This document shows positions 43,881 through 52,864 of a DNA stretch of 64,000 nt, piece after piece. The stretch is from Casimicrobium huifangae (GTDB taxonomy: Bacteria > Pseudomonadota > Gammaproteobacteria > Burkholderiales > Casimicrobiaceae). Below the pieces are notes generated by a model that searched no databases, was not told the DNA's origin, and worked only from the letters and a program-made list of their open reading frames with translations. The stretch lies in the NCBI RefSeq assembly GCF_009746125.1, contig NZ_CP041352.1, forward strand, positions 3,146,436 through 3,210,435. Direction: 5' to 3'. The first letter of the stretch is position 1; the number at the start of each line of letters is the position of its first letter. The position numbers and the translations under genes are program-made.

Positions 43881-46800
43881 ATGAAACCTGTCTATGCGGA
43901 GCTTTTTTGTCGCTCCAATTTCAGCTTCCAGCATGGCGCATCCCACCCGGAGGAGCTGGTTGAAACTGCGTACGACCTTGGCTATGGTGCCCTTGCCATC
44001 ACTGACGAATGCTCGCTGGCGGGTGTAGCGCGCGCCTTTACCTCATGGCGAGATGCCTGTGAAAAGAGAGGGCATTCAATTGAAAGCTCTCCGCTGCGCC
44101 TGATCGTTGGTGCCTGCTTCCGCTGTGATGACAGCGAGATCATCCTGCTGGCGAAAACCCTCAGCGGCTACGAACATCTATGCCAGCTTGTGACCCGGTG
44201 TCGGATCGATACCGACAAGGGCACCTATTCCTTCGATCCGGGCGAGCTGTCAGCAATCAGGCAATGCTGTGCAATCATCATTCCCGGTTCATCCTCAGAA
44301 GTGCTGGGCACACTAATAGAGAAGACCAGCCAGCTTTCATGCGCCATTGGCTTCGTGCGCAAATTGACCGCAACCGATCCCCTGCGCTTCGAGCATGCGC
44401 TTTCTGTGGCACAGAAGCACACCCTGCCTTTAACCGCTTGCGGCGATGTACTCATTCATGACAAATCCCGACAGGGTTTGCGCGACATTTTGTGCGCAGT
44501 CAGGAATCACACCACAGTGGATCAATTGGGCGAACTTGCCGAACAAAATGCAGAGCGTTGTCTGAGGCCGCTCACCGCGCTGACACATCTCTACCCCGCT
44601 GAATTGCTGTTGAACAGCGTGGCAATTGCGAGGCTTTGCACTTTTACGCTGGCAGAGCTTCGCTATCAATACCCTGAGGAGTTTGTTCCTGCGGGACTGT
44701 CTGCAGCAAGATACCTTCGCAAGTTGACCCGCCTCGGTGCCAACCGCCGCTATCAAAACCACATTCCATCGAAAGTCAGAAGCCAGCTGAGGAAAGAATT
44801 CCGACTGGTCACCGAGAAAAAGTATGAGGCCTATTTTCTGACCGTGTACGACATCGTGCGTGAGGCACGGCGTCTGGAGATTCTTTGTCAGGGCCGTGGC
44901 TCTTCGGCGAATTCCGCGATCTGCTATTGCCTGCACATCACGGAACTTGATCCCGCACGATGTCATCTGCTCTTTGAGCGCTTCATCTCCAAAGAACGCG
45001 ACGAGCCGCCGGATATCGACGTCGACTTCGAACACGAGCGAAGGGAAGAAATCATTCAATACGTGTTCAAACAGTACGGCCGTCATCGTGCAGCGCTCTG
45101 CGCAACGGTCATTTGCTATCGCACCAAGGGCGCAATCCGTGATGTCGGCAAGGCGCTCGGGTTTTCTGAAGATCAGCTTGACCGCATCAGCAGGAATCTC
45201 TCGTGGTGGGACAAAAGGTCTGAACTGCACCAGCGGCTCGCCGAAATTGGCTTCGATGCTCAGGTGCATCGCGTTCAGCAGTTGCTCAAATACACCGCCG
45301 AGCTACGCGGTTTTCCCCGACACCTCTCGCAGCACCCGGGGGGCTTTGTGCTGGCCGAGCACCGGCTCGACAAGAAGGTCCCCATCGAAAACGCAACGAT
45401 GCCCAACCGCACCGTGATTCAATGGGACAAGGATGACATTGAAGAGCTGGGCATGATGAAGGTCGACATCCTCGGGCTCGGCATGTTGTCCTGCCTGCGC
45501 CGCTCCATGGCACTGGTCGCACAGCAGACCGGTCAGCCGTTCACCATGCACGATATCCCGAAGGAAGATCCGGCTGTGTACGAGATGCTTTGTTGCGGCG
45601 AGAGTACGGGTGTCTTCCAGGTCGAATCTCGCGCGCAAATGAACATGCTGCCGAGGCTGAAGCCAGAAAATTATTTCGATCTGGTCGTACAGATTGCCAT
45701 CGTTCGCCCCGGGCCGATACAAGGTGGCATGGTTCACCCCTATCTCAAGCGTCGCCAGGGGGTTGAGGCTCAAAGCTACCCTTCGTCGGCCGTCGAGAGC
45801 ATCCTGAAACGTACGTTGGGCATTCCGATTTTTCAGGAGCAAGTCATGGAGCTATCCATGAAAGCGGCCGGTTTTTCAGCCGGTCAGGCCGACAATCTGC
45901 GCCGCTCAATGGCAGCCTGGAAACGCAAGGGCGGCCTGGGTCATCTGAAGGAGAAATTGATCAATGGCATGCTTGAGCGCGGCTATACCTCCGAGTTTGC
46001 GGAATCCATTTACAGACAGGTAGAGGGCTTCGGCAGCTACGGCTTCCCGGAATCACACGCAGCGAGCTTTGCCATTCTGGCCTACAACTCGGCATGGGTT
46101 AAGTGCCATCATCCTGCCGCCTTTTGTTGTGCCCTGCTCAACAGTCAGCCGATGGGCTTCTATTCGCCATCACAGTTGATACAGGACGCGCAAAAGAATG
46201 GCGTACAGATATTGCCCGTTGACATCAATGCGAGTGACTGGGATTGCGCACTGATCTTTAATCATCCGGATCCAGAAAAAAGAACCGCAGGCAAAACCAT
46301 GCTGCGCCTCGGGTTACGCATGGTTAGCGGCATCAGCGAGACGGTCGCTGGTGACATCGTCAGGCTACGGCAGGAGATTCCGTTTTCGAGCATTCGCGAC
46401 GTTGTGCAGAGAACGGGTATTGGCACCAAAGTCATCAACGCACTGGCTGACGCCGACGCTTTCAGGCTACTGGCCGGTAACCGGATCCAGTCAAAGTGGA
46501 TGGCCGCCGCTTCGAAATTGCCCGATCTTCCGGCGGCACCATCAGACATCAGCAACGCAGCAGCGCCGCTCAAGCCCCTCACGCTTGGCCAGGAAGTCAT
46601 CGCCGATTACCGCAGCACCGGACTCACACTGCGCGTGCATCCCCTGAAACTGCTGCGCGGTCTGCTGGCTGGCACCCAGCAGGCTGCGAGTCTCAAAAAG
46701 ATTCCCTCCGGTCGCAATATCCGTGTGGCAGGGCTTGTTACCTGTCGCCAGCGCCCCGGCACAGCCAGCGGCGTCACCTTCGTCACGCTGGAAGACGAAA

Positions 46801-46994
46801 CCGGCAACACCAACGTCATCGTCTGGCGCGATCTGGCCGAGAAAGAACGACGTGCGCTGATTGCTTCCCGGCTGATGATTGTCCACGGCAAGCTTCAACA
46901 TCAGGGCCCAATCAGCCATCTTGTTGCAGCGCACATGGAAGACGCCTCGCATCTGCTTGCTGATCTTGCCGTGGCCTCGCATGACTTTCACTGA
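43881..46994 (+). CDS. dnaE2: Error-prone DNA polymerase DnaE2
   Basis: DnaE2 performs SOS mutagenesis across damaged bases. The 1037-aa protein starts with the PHP domain (YAELFCRSNFSFQHGASHPEELVETAYDLGY). The C-family polymerase palm has PPDIDVDFEHERREEI with catalytic Asp380/Asp382, and IAIVRPGPIQGGMVHPYLKRRQG and FPESHAASFAILAYNSAW follow. The C-terminal OB domain (GRNIRVAGLVTCRQRPGTASGVTFVTLEDETGNTNVIVW) completes the usual length. The start at 43881 is 33 bp after imuB. It is the last gene of the cassette. Confidence 0.96.
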   Translation: MKPVYAELFCRSNFSFQHGASHPEELVETAYDLGYGALAITDECSLAGVARAFTSWRDACEKRGHSIESSPLRLIVGACFRCDDSEIILLAKTLSGYEHLCQLVTRCRIDTDKGTYSFDPGELSAIRQCCAIIIPGSSSEVLGTLIEKTSQLSCAIGFVRKLTATDPLRFEHALSVAQKHTLPLTACGDVLIHDKSRQGLRDILCAVRNHTTVDQLGELAEQNAERCLRPLTALTHLYPAELLLNSVAIARLCTFTLAELRYQYPEEFVPAGLSAARYLRKLTRLGANRRYQNHIPSKVRSQLRKEFRLVTEKKYEAYFLTVYDIVREARRLEILCQGRGSSANSAICYCLHITELDPARCHLLFERFISKERDEPPDIDVDFEHERREEIIQYVFKQYGRHRAALCATVICYRTKGAIRDVGKALGFSEDQLDRISRNLSWWDKRSELHQRLAEIGFDAQVHRVQQLLKYTAELRGFPRHLSQHPGGFVLAEHRLDKKVPIENATMPNRTVIQWDKDDIEELGMMKVDILGLGMLSCLRRSMALVAQQTGQPFTMHDIPKEDPAVYEMLCCGESTGVFQVESRAQMNMLPRLKPENYFDLVVQIAIVRPGPIQGGMVHPYLKRRQGVEAQSYPSSAVESILKRTLGIPIFQEQVMELSMKAAGFSAGQADNLRRSMAAWKRKGGLGHLKEKLINGMLERGYTSEFAESIYRQVEGFGSYGFPESHAASFAILAYNSAWVKCHHPAAFCCALLNSQPMGFYSPSQLIQDAQKNGVQILPVDINASDWDCALIFNHPDPEKRTAGKTMLRLGLRMVSGISETVAGDIVRLRQEIPFSSIRDVVQRTGIGTKVINALADADAFRLLAGNRIQSKWMAAASKLPDLPAAPSDISNAAAPLKPLTLGQEVIADYRSTGLTLRVHPLKLLRGLLAGTQQAASLKKIPSGRNIRVAGLVTCRQRPGTASGVTFVTLEDETGNTNVIVWRDLAEKERRALIASRLMIVHGKLQHQGPISHLVAAHMEDASHLLADLAVASHDFH

Positions 46995-47236
46995 GTCCGC
47001 CATTGCGCATTGCACAACAGAAAAATGGAACCTGTTTTCAGCCAGCTACGGGTAAGCCCTGAAACAGCATGTTGAGGCGAGTTTCAGAATTCTATTGCCG
47101 CCACTGATCGTTTGCGTCGCCTGCGAAACGCAGGACTCGTAAGAAATTGCGTTGCATGCGCCCAATGGCCCGAGCGCTTCCGGCTCGACACTTACTCAAC
47201 AAGGTCCACTGCGGATCTGCATACAAGGAGGCTCCC

Positions 47237-48352
47237 ATGTCCGATGAAACAACAATTGATCGCCGCAAGTTTCTGAAGTCCGCCACCATCGTCGGCGGTG
47301 CCGTCGTGGGCGCCGCGCCGATGGTCAGCGTCGCACAATCGCCGATCACGTTCCGCTGGCAATCCACCTGGCCCGCGAAAGATATCTTTCACGAGTACGC
47401 GCTCGACTACGCGAAGAAGGTCAATGACATGTCGGGGGGGCGCCTCAAGATCGACGTGCTGCCGTCAGGCGCCGTGGTCAAGGCATTTGACCTGATTGAT
47501 GCCGTATCCAAAGGCACGCTCGATGGCGGTCACGGCGTACTCGCTTACTGGTACGGCAAGAATTCCGCCATGGCGCTTTGGGGCTCCGGCCCGGCATTCG
47601 GCATGGACGCCAACATGGTGCTTGCCTGGCACGAATACGGCGGTGGTCGTGCTCTGCTCGACGAAATCTACAAGGGCCTCAACCTCGATGTGCAGTCGTT
47701 TGTCTACGGCCCGATGCCAACACAGCCACTGGGCTGGTTCAAGAAGCCCGTCACCAAGGTTGAAGACTTCAAGGGCCTGAAGTACCGCACGGTCGGTCTC
47801 TCCATCGACATTTTCACTGCGCTTGGCGCAGCCGTGAATGCACTACCAGGCGGTGAGATCGTGGCGGCGATGGATCGTGGCCTGCTCGACGCCGCCGAGT
47901 TCAACAACACCAGCTCCGACAAGGTGCTCGGCTTCCCGGATGTATCGAAGGTCTGCATGCTGCAGTCCTTCCATCAAAGCGGCGAACAGTTCGAGATCCT
48001 GTTCAACAAGACCAAATACAACGCATTGCCGGCTGATCTGAAAGCGGTAGTCAGCAATGCTGTACAGGCAGCCTCGGCCGACATGAGCTGGAAGGCCATC
48101 GACCGCTACTCGCAGGACTACATCGAGCTGCAGAAGATGGGTGTCAAGTTCTACAAGACACCCGATGCCATCCTGCAGGCGCAGCTCAAGGCCTGGGACG
48201 ACATCACCAAGAAGAAGTCGGCCGAGAACGCGATGTTCAAGAAAGTGCTGGAATCGATGGAGAAGTTCGCGATGCGCGCCTGCCGCTGGCAGAACGACAC
48301 CAACGTCGACTTCAAGATGGCGTTCCGCCACGCCACCAGCAAGAAGTCATAA
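47237..48352 (+). CDS. TRAP transporter substrate-binding protein (DctP family)
   Basis: The 371-aa product has an N-terminal Tat-type signal: DRRKFLKSATIVGGAVVGAAP, with a twin-Arg. The mature domain includes FRWQSTWPAKDIFHEYALDYAKKVNDMSGGRLKIDVLPSGAVV and the conserved Arg motif KGLKYRTVGLSIDIFTALGAAVNALPGGEIVAAMDRGLLDAAEFNN. TRAP receptors bind organic acids through that Arg. AGGAGG lies 5 nt before the ATG at 47237, so the upstream frame from 47147 is not used. It is followed by a terminator and then the two permease genes. The gap 46995-47236 upstream contains a short hairpin (CCTGCG AAA CGCAGG) at 47120-47134. Confidence 0.93.
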   Translation: MSDETTIDRRKFLKSATIVGGAVVGAAPMVSVAQSPITFRWQSTWPAKDIFHEYALDYAKKVNDMSGGRLKIDVLPSGAVVKAFDLIDAVSKGTLDGGHGVLAYWYGKNSAMALWGSGPAFGMDANMVLAWHEYGGGRALLDEIYKGLNLDVQSFVYGPMPTQPLGWFKKPVTKVEDFKGLKYRTVGLSIDIFTALGAAVNALPGGEIVAAMDRGLLDAAEFNNTSSDKVLGFPDVSKVCMLQSFHQSGEQFEILFNKTKYNALPADLKAVVSNAVQAASADMSWKAIDRYSQDYIELQKMGVKFYKTPDAILQAQLKAWDDITKKKSAENAMFKKVLESMEKFAMRACRWQNDTNVDFKMAFRHATSKKS

Positions 48353-48369
48353 ATCACGGCTCACGAATC

Positions 48370-48404
48370 AGCCCCCGCAGTGCAAGCACCCCGGGGGCTT
48401 TTTT
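48370..48404 (+). terminator. Intrinsic terminator between dctP and dctQ
   Basis: AGCCCCCG pairs with CGGGGGCT with a 14-bp loop, followed by a run of T (48399-48404). It lies 18 bp after the DctP stop, so partial read-through would give more binding protein than permease, a typical design for such operons. Confidence 0.88.
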
Positions 48405-48480
48405 ATGTCGGGCGACCGCCAAGTCGCCGGAAATACTGCGGTCAGCGCAATTGCAGTGCACCGTGTCCGAGGAGATCTGA

Positions 48481-49086
48481 ATGCAATCCGTTTTGCTGTT
48501 GGTCGACAAAATTTCGACCCGCGTGGGCCAACTCGCTGCGTGGAGCATTGTCGCGCTGACCCTGCTCATTGGTTGGGAAGTGTTCTCGCGGTATGTATTG
48601 TCAAATCCGCATCCGTGGGTGATGGATGCGAGCAACATGCTTTACGGGGCGCTGTTCATGCTGGCAGGTGCCTACACACTGTCGAAGAACGGCCATGTGC
48701 GAGGTGACGTCCTGTATGGTTTCTTCCAGCCACGCACCCAGGCATTTTTTGATCTGATGTTGTACCTGCTGTTTTTCGTCGGCGGTATCGTGGCACTGGT
48801 CTATGCCGGCTGGGATTTCTTCACTACCTCGCTGGCGCAGAACGAACGTTCGTCGATTGCCGCCGACGGCCCGCCGATCTATCCGTTCAAGGCAATCATC
48901 CCGGCAGCGGGCCTGCTGCTGCTCATTCAGGGTCTGGTGGAGATCGTTCGCTGTGTGATCTGCCTGAGAACAGGCGACTGGCCCTCGCGCGAGGAGGACG
49001 TCGAGGAGGTCGATGTCGACAAGCTGAAAGCGATGGTCACGTCACATACCAGTAGTACCGACGCCGGCGCACAGGGAGCACGGTAA
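48481..49086 (+). CDS. TRAP transporter small permease (DctQ)
   Basis: The 201-aa protein has four hydrophobic segments, including LAAWSIVALTLLIGWEVFSRYVL, NMLYGALFMLAGAYTLSKNGHVRGDV, LYLLFFVGGIVALVYAGWDFF and IIPAAGLLLLIQGLVEIVRCVICL. This is the family pattern, with the conserved NGHVR.D loop. GAGGAG lies 6 nt before the ATG. The C-terminal tail is acidic and extends past the usual end. The stop overlaps the DctM start by one base (TAATG). Confidence 0.9.
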   Translation: MQSVLLLVDKISTRVGQLAAWSIVALTLLIGWEVFSRYVLSNPHPWVMDASNMLYGALFMLAGAYTLSKNGHVRGDVLYGFFQPRTQAFFDLMLYLLFFVGGIVALVYAGWDFFTTSLAQNERSSIAADGPPIYPFKAIIPAAGLLLLIQGLVEIVRCVICLRTGDWPSREEDVEEVDVDKLKAMVTSHTSSTDAGAQGAR

Positions 49087-51314
49087 TGTTGAAACTGCGC
49101 AAGGAACTCTGGTTCGGGCTCATCATCATGGCGGCCATCGCGCTGCCCACGCTGATCCTCATGCCGTGGAGCAGCATGACCCTGGGCCACTATGGCCTGA
49201 TGATGCTGGCGCTGGTGGTGGTCGCCATCATGCTTGGCTTCCCGACGGCGTTCACGCTGATGGGTATGGGCGTAATCTTCGCTTTCATCGCCTACTTCGC
49301 CCAGAAAGGTGGTGACCCCAATGTCGCCGTGAAGCACACGCTGGACCTGATGGTGCAACGCACTTACGGCGTGATGACCAACGAAGTGCTGATTTCAATA
49401 CCGCTGTTTGTTTTCATGGGCTATCTGGTTGAACGCGCCAACCTGATCGAGAAACTGTTCAAATCACTGCACCTCGCGCTGGCCCGTGTACCCGGTTCAC
49501 TGGCGGTCGCCACACTGGTGACCTGCGCGATCTTCGCCACAGCGACGGGCATCGTCGGCGCCGTCGTCACTTTGATGGGGCTACTCGCGCTGCCCGCAAT
49601 GATGCGCGCTGGCTACGACATGAAGCTCTCCGCTGGTGCCATCACGGCCGGTGGCTGCCTTGGTATCCTGATTCCGCCGTCAGTCATGCTGATCGTCTAC
49701 GGCGCCACGGCAGGCGTGTCGGTGGTCAAGCTCTACGCGGGTGCATTCTTCCCCGGCATCATGCTCGCGGTGCTCTACATCGTCTACGTGATGATCCGTG
49801 CGAAACTCAATCCGAAGCTGGCGCCGCCGCTGTCGGCCGAAGACCGTGTGGTGGCGCTTTCTGCAGTACCGGCAGCTGTTGCCACTGCGCCGGGCCAGCG
49901 AGCGCTCCCGGCGCTGCTGACCGCGGTTCGCGGACACCGTGCGGCAGCCATCGGGCGCAAAAGCCTGCTCAAGGAACTGCTGGTGGCGCTGTTGCCAGCC
50001 ATCGTATTCGGCCTGTTGCTGCTGGCAATTCATCGCGCCGTGACCACGGAACCTGCCGCCGTCGAAACCACTGGTCTGGTCGAAATGGGCAGTGCGAGCG
50101 ACGCCGCGAAGACCAACTCAGGCAACGATGCGGCGGGCAGCAACGAACTCAAGGAGCCCACCGCCGACGGTGTCAAGGAACCGCCAGCGGCCTCCTCCCT
50201 TTCGGAGCTGAAGGAGCCGCCCGCCGACCTCAAGGAACCGCCCACCGATAACGGCAAGGAGGCCACCGCCAGCACTGCCGCCATGAAAGCCGCCACCGAT
50301 GGCACCAAGGCGGGCAGCGACGCAAGCCGTGCCGTGTCGGCGCCAGCAGCGGAGGGCGCGAAAACAGTTCCCGCTCCTGGCTGGTTCTGGTGGACGCTCG
50401 GCATCGTGGTCGCGGCGCTGGTATTGCTTTACGCGGTGCTCGACTGGCAGCGCTACGAAGTCTACAAACTGCTGCTGGCCTCGTTCTTTCCGCTGGCGTT
50501 CCTGATTCTGGCGGTGCTCGGCACCATCGTATTTGGGCTCGCCACGCCGACCGAGGCCGCTGCCGTCGGCTCGATCGGTGGTTTCGTACTCGCTGCAGCC
50601 TACCTCGCCATCGCGCGCCCCGCAGCCGAGCGGACGAAGATACTGCGCCTGTGGCTGCCACTATGGGCCGTGGTGCTGGCCGCCGTGGTCTGGTTTGCGC
50701 TGCTGAAGTCCGAGTTCATCGTCAGTCCGGTACCGATGTGGCTGGGCTGGCTGTCGATGACCGCCTTTGTCGTCTGGTGCGCGCTGGCGACTGTTCAGGT
50801 AAAGCTGCAAGGTGTGCTGTCGGAATCGGTATTCCTGACCGCCAAGACGTCGGCGATGGTGTGCTGGCTGTTTGTTGGCTCATCGATCTTCTCGGCCGCG
50901 TTCGCGCTGCTGGGCGGGCAGGAAGTGATCGAAAAATGGGTGCTTTCGCTCGGGCTGACGACGACACAGTTCATGCTGCTGTCGCAATTCATCATCTTCA
51001 TCCTCGGCTGGCCGCTTGAATGGACCGAGATCATCGTAATCTTCATGCCGATCTTCATCCCGCTGCTGGCCAAGTTCAACGTTGATCCGCTGTTCTTCGG
51101 GCTGCTGGTCGCGCTCAATTTGCAGACCGCATTCCTGTCGCCACCGGTGGCGATGGCCGCCTTCTACCTCAAGGGCGTAGCGCCACCGCATGTCACGCTG
51201 AACCAGATTTTCGCGGGCATGATGCCGTTCATGGTGATTCAGGTAATCGCGCTGCTGCTGCTCTACATCTTCCCGGCGATCGGTCTGTGGCTGCCCGAGG
51301 TGCTTTACAAGTAG
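49086..51314 (+). CDS. TRAP transporter large permease (DctM) with long internal insert
   Basis: The 742-aa product is far longer than the usual ~430 aa. The standard DctM core is recognisable: ISIPLFVFMGYLVERA, LGILIPPSVMLIVYGATAGVSVVKLYAGAFFPG, GLATPTEAAAVGSIGGF, and NLQTAFLSPPVAMAAFYLKGVAPP near the end. Between these is an extra region. It contains a helix (LLVALLPAIVFGLLLLAIH), a low-complexity hydrophilic stretch at about residues 320-430 with repeats of KEPPAD, KEPTAD and KEPPTD, then another helix (WFWWTLGIVVAALVLLYAVL). The insert lies near the middle of the transporter. It is intact in frame. Confidence 0.88.
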   Translation: MLKLRKELWFGLIIMAAIALPTLILMPWSSMTLGHYGLMMLALVVVAIMLGFPTAFTLMGMGVIFAFIAYFAQKGGDPNVAVKHTLDLMVQRTYGVMTNEVLISIPLFVFMGYLVERANLIEKLFKSLHLALARVPGSLAVATLVTCAIFATATGIVGAVVTLMGLLALPAMMRAGYDMKLSAGAITAGGCLGILIPPSVMLIVYGATAGVSVVKLYAGAFFPGIMLAVLYIVYVMIRAKLNPKLAPPLSAEDRVVALSAVPAAVATAPGQRALPALLTAVRGHRAAAIGRKSLLKELLVALLPAIVFGLLLLAIHRAVTTEPAAVETTGLVEMGSASDAAKTNSGNDAAGSNELKEPTADGVKEPPAASSLSELKEPPADLKEPPTDNGKEATASTAAMKAATDGTKAGSDASRAVSAPAAEGAKTVPAPGWFWWTLGIVVAALVLLYAVLDWQRYEVYKLLLASFFPLAFLILAVLGTIVFGLATPTEAAAVGSIGGFVLAAAYLAIARPAAERTKILRLWLPLWAVVLAAVVWFALLKSEFIVSPVPMWLGWLSMTAFVVWCALATVQVKLQGVLSESVFLTAKTSAMVCWLFVGSSIFSAAFALLGGQEVIEKWVLSLGLTTTQFMLLSQFIIFILGWPLEWTEIIVIFMPIFIPLLAKFNVDPLFFGLLVALNLQTAFLSPPVAMAAFYLKGVAPPHVTLNQIFAGMMPFMVIQVIALLLLYIFPAIGLWLPEVLYK

Positions 51315-51320
51315 TCAGGG

Positions 51321-51442
51321 TCAGCAGCTTTTCCACACAACGACCGTTGGTTGAGGGCGTAGCCGTTATTTCTGGCAAAGTCGAGATTTGGTCGAAAGGA
51401 GCCTGGAGGCCTCGTTGAATAGGGCGTTCAGCAAAAAGCTGA
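51321..51442 (+). repeat. MITE-like dispersed element, copy D
   Basis: It begins with TCAGCAGCTTTTCC and ends with CGTTCAGCAAAAAGCTGA, so the ends form an inverted repeat (CAGCTTTT / AAAAGCTG). It shares TGGCAAAGTCGAG with the copy at 24200. It occupies most of the gap 51315-51529; nothing else is seen there. Confidence 0.6.
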
Positions 51443-51529
51443 TCGCCCCGGAAAACTCGGTCTGCGGCGATTCGCTCGATCAGGATCTTCGTGATCGCGC
51501 CTGCGGCCGCGCGGCGAGCGCCAGTCGGA

Positions 51530-52375
51530 TCAGTTCGGCGGCACCGCAGCCGCAGCAGACGCCTTTGCCTCGTGCCTGCGCGCCAGCCGCATCCCGAGCA
51601 GAAAGCCGGAAAAAATGATCAGCATGACGAAGGCGCCCGCCCACAACTCCTTGCCGTCGGCCCAGGCATCCAGTTGCGGCAACAGCAGCTTGCTGGCACC
51701 GAACGCCGCCGTGAGCAGGCTGACCGCCGACACCGCGACCGCCATGACCCGCGAAGCGACACGTGCAGTTTCATCGGAGCGGCGAATGAGACGCGAAATC
51801 CAGATGCCGTTCAGGCCGTCCGACAGCAGCATGCCGACGACAAACAGACTCGCCAGCAAGAGCGCCGTCATCCATCCACCAAACGGGTTGGCGGCCACGG
51901 CAAACAGCGAAGCCTGGCTCAGGGTATCGAACGAAAGCGCAAACAGCGCACCAATCGCCGCCACGGCCAGAGGATTGCCACTGGTCAGCAAACGCGAGAA
52001 GCGGCGGCTTCGCCAGCCAACCAGCCGGGCCACATGATGTGACGGCGTCGAGAGCGCACTGTCAATGTTCAACGCCGCGAGCAGGCAGAGCACAACAATC
52101 GATACCCAGGCGCCGAACGACTCCAGCCATTCGGGCACTCGCCACGCCTGCGCCAGCGTTGCCACGATCATCGCCATAGCGACGACAACGGCGCCGTGTC
52201 CGAGCGAAAACAGAACGCCGGACAGGCGTGCGAGGCGCGGGCGCGTGGCGTAGTTGCAACGGGTCAGGCCGTCGATGGCAGCCAGATGATCGGCATCAAA
52301 TCCGTGCTTCATGCCAAGCAGCAACGCCACGGCAGCAATACCGCCGAGATCGTGCGGAATCTCCGTTGGGCTCAT
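51530..52375 (-). CDS. Nickel/cobalt transporter (NiCoT/HoxN-NixA family)
   Basis: The family imports Ni2+ or Co2+ across the inner membrane. The product (281 aa) has the signature H-x4-D-H in the first helix: LLLGMKHGFDADHLAAIDGLTR, followed by the second family motif FSLGHGAVVVAMAM. There are about 7-8 helices. SFDTLSQASLFAVAANPFGGWMTAL and LLSDGLNGIWISRLIRR complete the set. The start at 52375 (MSPTEI) is preferred over 52396. No urease or hydrogenase genes are adjacent, so the metal's use is unknown. The formate dehydrogenase nearby needs Mo/W, not Ni. Confidence 0.88.
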   Translation of the reverse strand: MSPTEIPHDLGGIAAVALLLGMKHGFDADHLAAIDGLTRCNYATRPRLARLSGVLFSLGHGAVVVAMAMIVATLAQAWRVPEWLESFGAWVSIVVLCLLAALNIDSALSTPSHHVARLVGWRSRRFSRLLTSGNPLAVAAIGALFALSFDTLSQASLFAVAANPFGGWMTALLLASLFVVGMLLSDGLNGIWISRLIRRSDETARVASRVMAVAVSAVSLLTAAFGASKLLLPQLDAWADGKELWAGAFVMLIIFSGFLLGMRLARRHEAKASAAAAVPPN

Positions 52376-52625
52376 GGGCAACCCGGCCAGCAACACTGAC
52401 TATCCACGGTACGGCTCCTTATGCTCAATAAGATCCGCTTGCTTGATACACAAATCGTGCCACCCTTGTCACCAATGTGCGTCAAGCGCGCTTGCGGTTC
52501 ACCGCGGCCGATGGCGTCTGTGTACGTTGCCGTCGAGTTCGAGTCGAAGGCGATCCACTACAGCAGAAGCAGGCGCCAACGATGTCGTGGCGTATGCGCT
52601 TGCCAGTCCAGGCTCCGCGAAAGCA

Positions 52626-52651
52626 AAAGCCCCGCACTGCGGGGCTTTTTG
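52626..52651 (-). terminator. Inverted repeat AAAAGCCCCG / CGGGGCTTTT at the left junction
   Basis: A 10-bp stem with a 5-bp loop (CACTG) lies 9 bp left of the left direct repeat. On the minus strand, which is the tRNA strand, it ends in a T-run, so it was probably the original terminator of tRNA-Ser before the element inserted. The rest of the 52376-52864 gap, apart from the att and arm sites, shows no gene that I can support. Confidence 0.75.
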
Positions 52652-52659
52652 CGATATAT

Positions 52660-52677
52660 CTTGGCGGAGAGGGGGGC
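52660..52677. other. Left attachment site (att) direct repeat
   Basis: TCTTGGCGGAGAGGGGGG, identical to 58489-58506, where it is the 3' end (minus strand CCCCCCTCTCCGCCAAGA) of tRNA-Ser including the CCA. To the right of this copy the tRNA sequence is lost, which marks the element-host junction. Confidence 0.9.
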
Positions 52678-52783
52678 ATACAAACCGTCTTCCAAACCCG
52701 TCCCAGAGAATCCAAAGCAGCGCCATTTCCCATAGGAAAATAGCCAATCCACATCGAATGTAATTCTTGACGCTTCCAGCGCC

Positions 52784-52837
52784 GTCCCACAAAATCTAGG
52801 CATGGTTTGTGGGACGCTTTGGGGGACTCCCTAGCCC
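52784..52837. promoter_or_regulatory. Probable integrase arm-type sites, left end
   Basis: GTCCCACAAA (52784-52793) is the reverse complement of TTTGTGGGAC (52806-52815), and TTTGGGGGAC follows at 52818-52827. GTGGGAC and the following CTAGCCC recur at 58418-58447 on the right end. Placement upstream of the integrase start and near att fits arm binding by the N-terminal integrase domain. Confidence 0.65.
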
Positions 52838-52864
52838 TGCAACCCAGCACCGATATGGGGCAGT

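Noticed and set aside
52421-52763. Overlapping small frames of 80-150 residues just left of and across the left att site
   Set aside because: They run through the terminator and the att repeat and lack a ribosome site or domain; they are chance frames at the junction.
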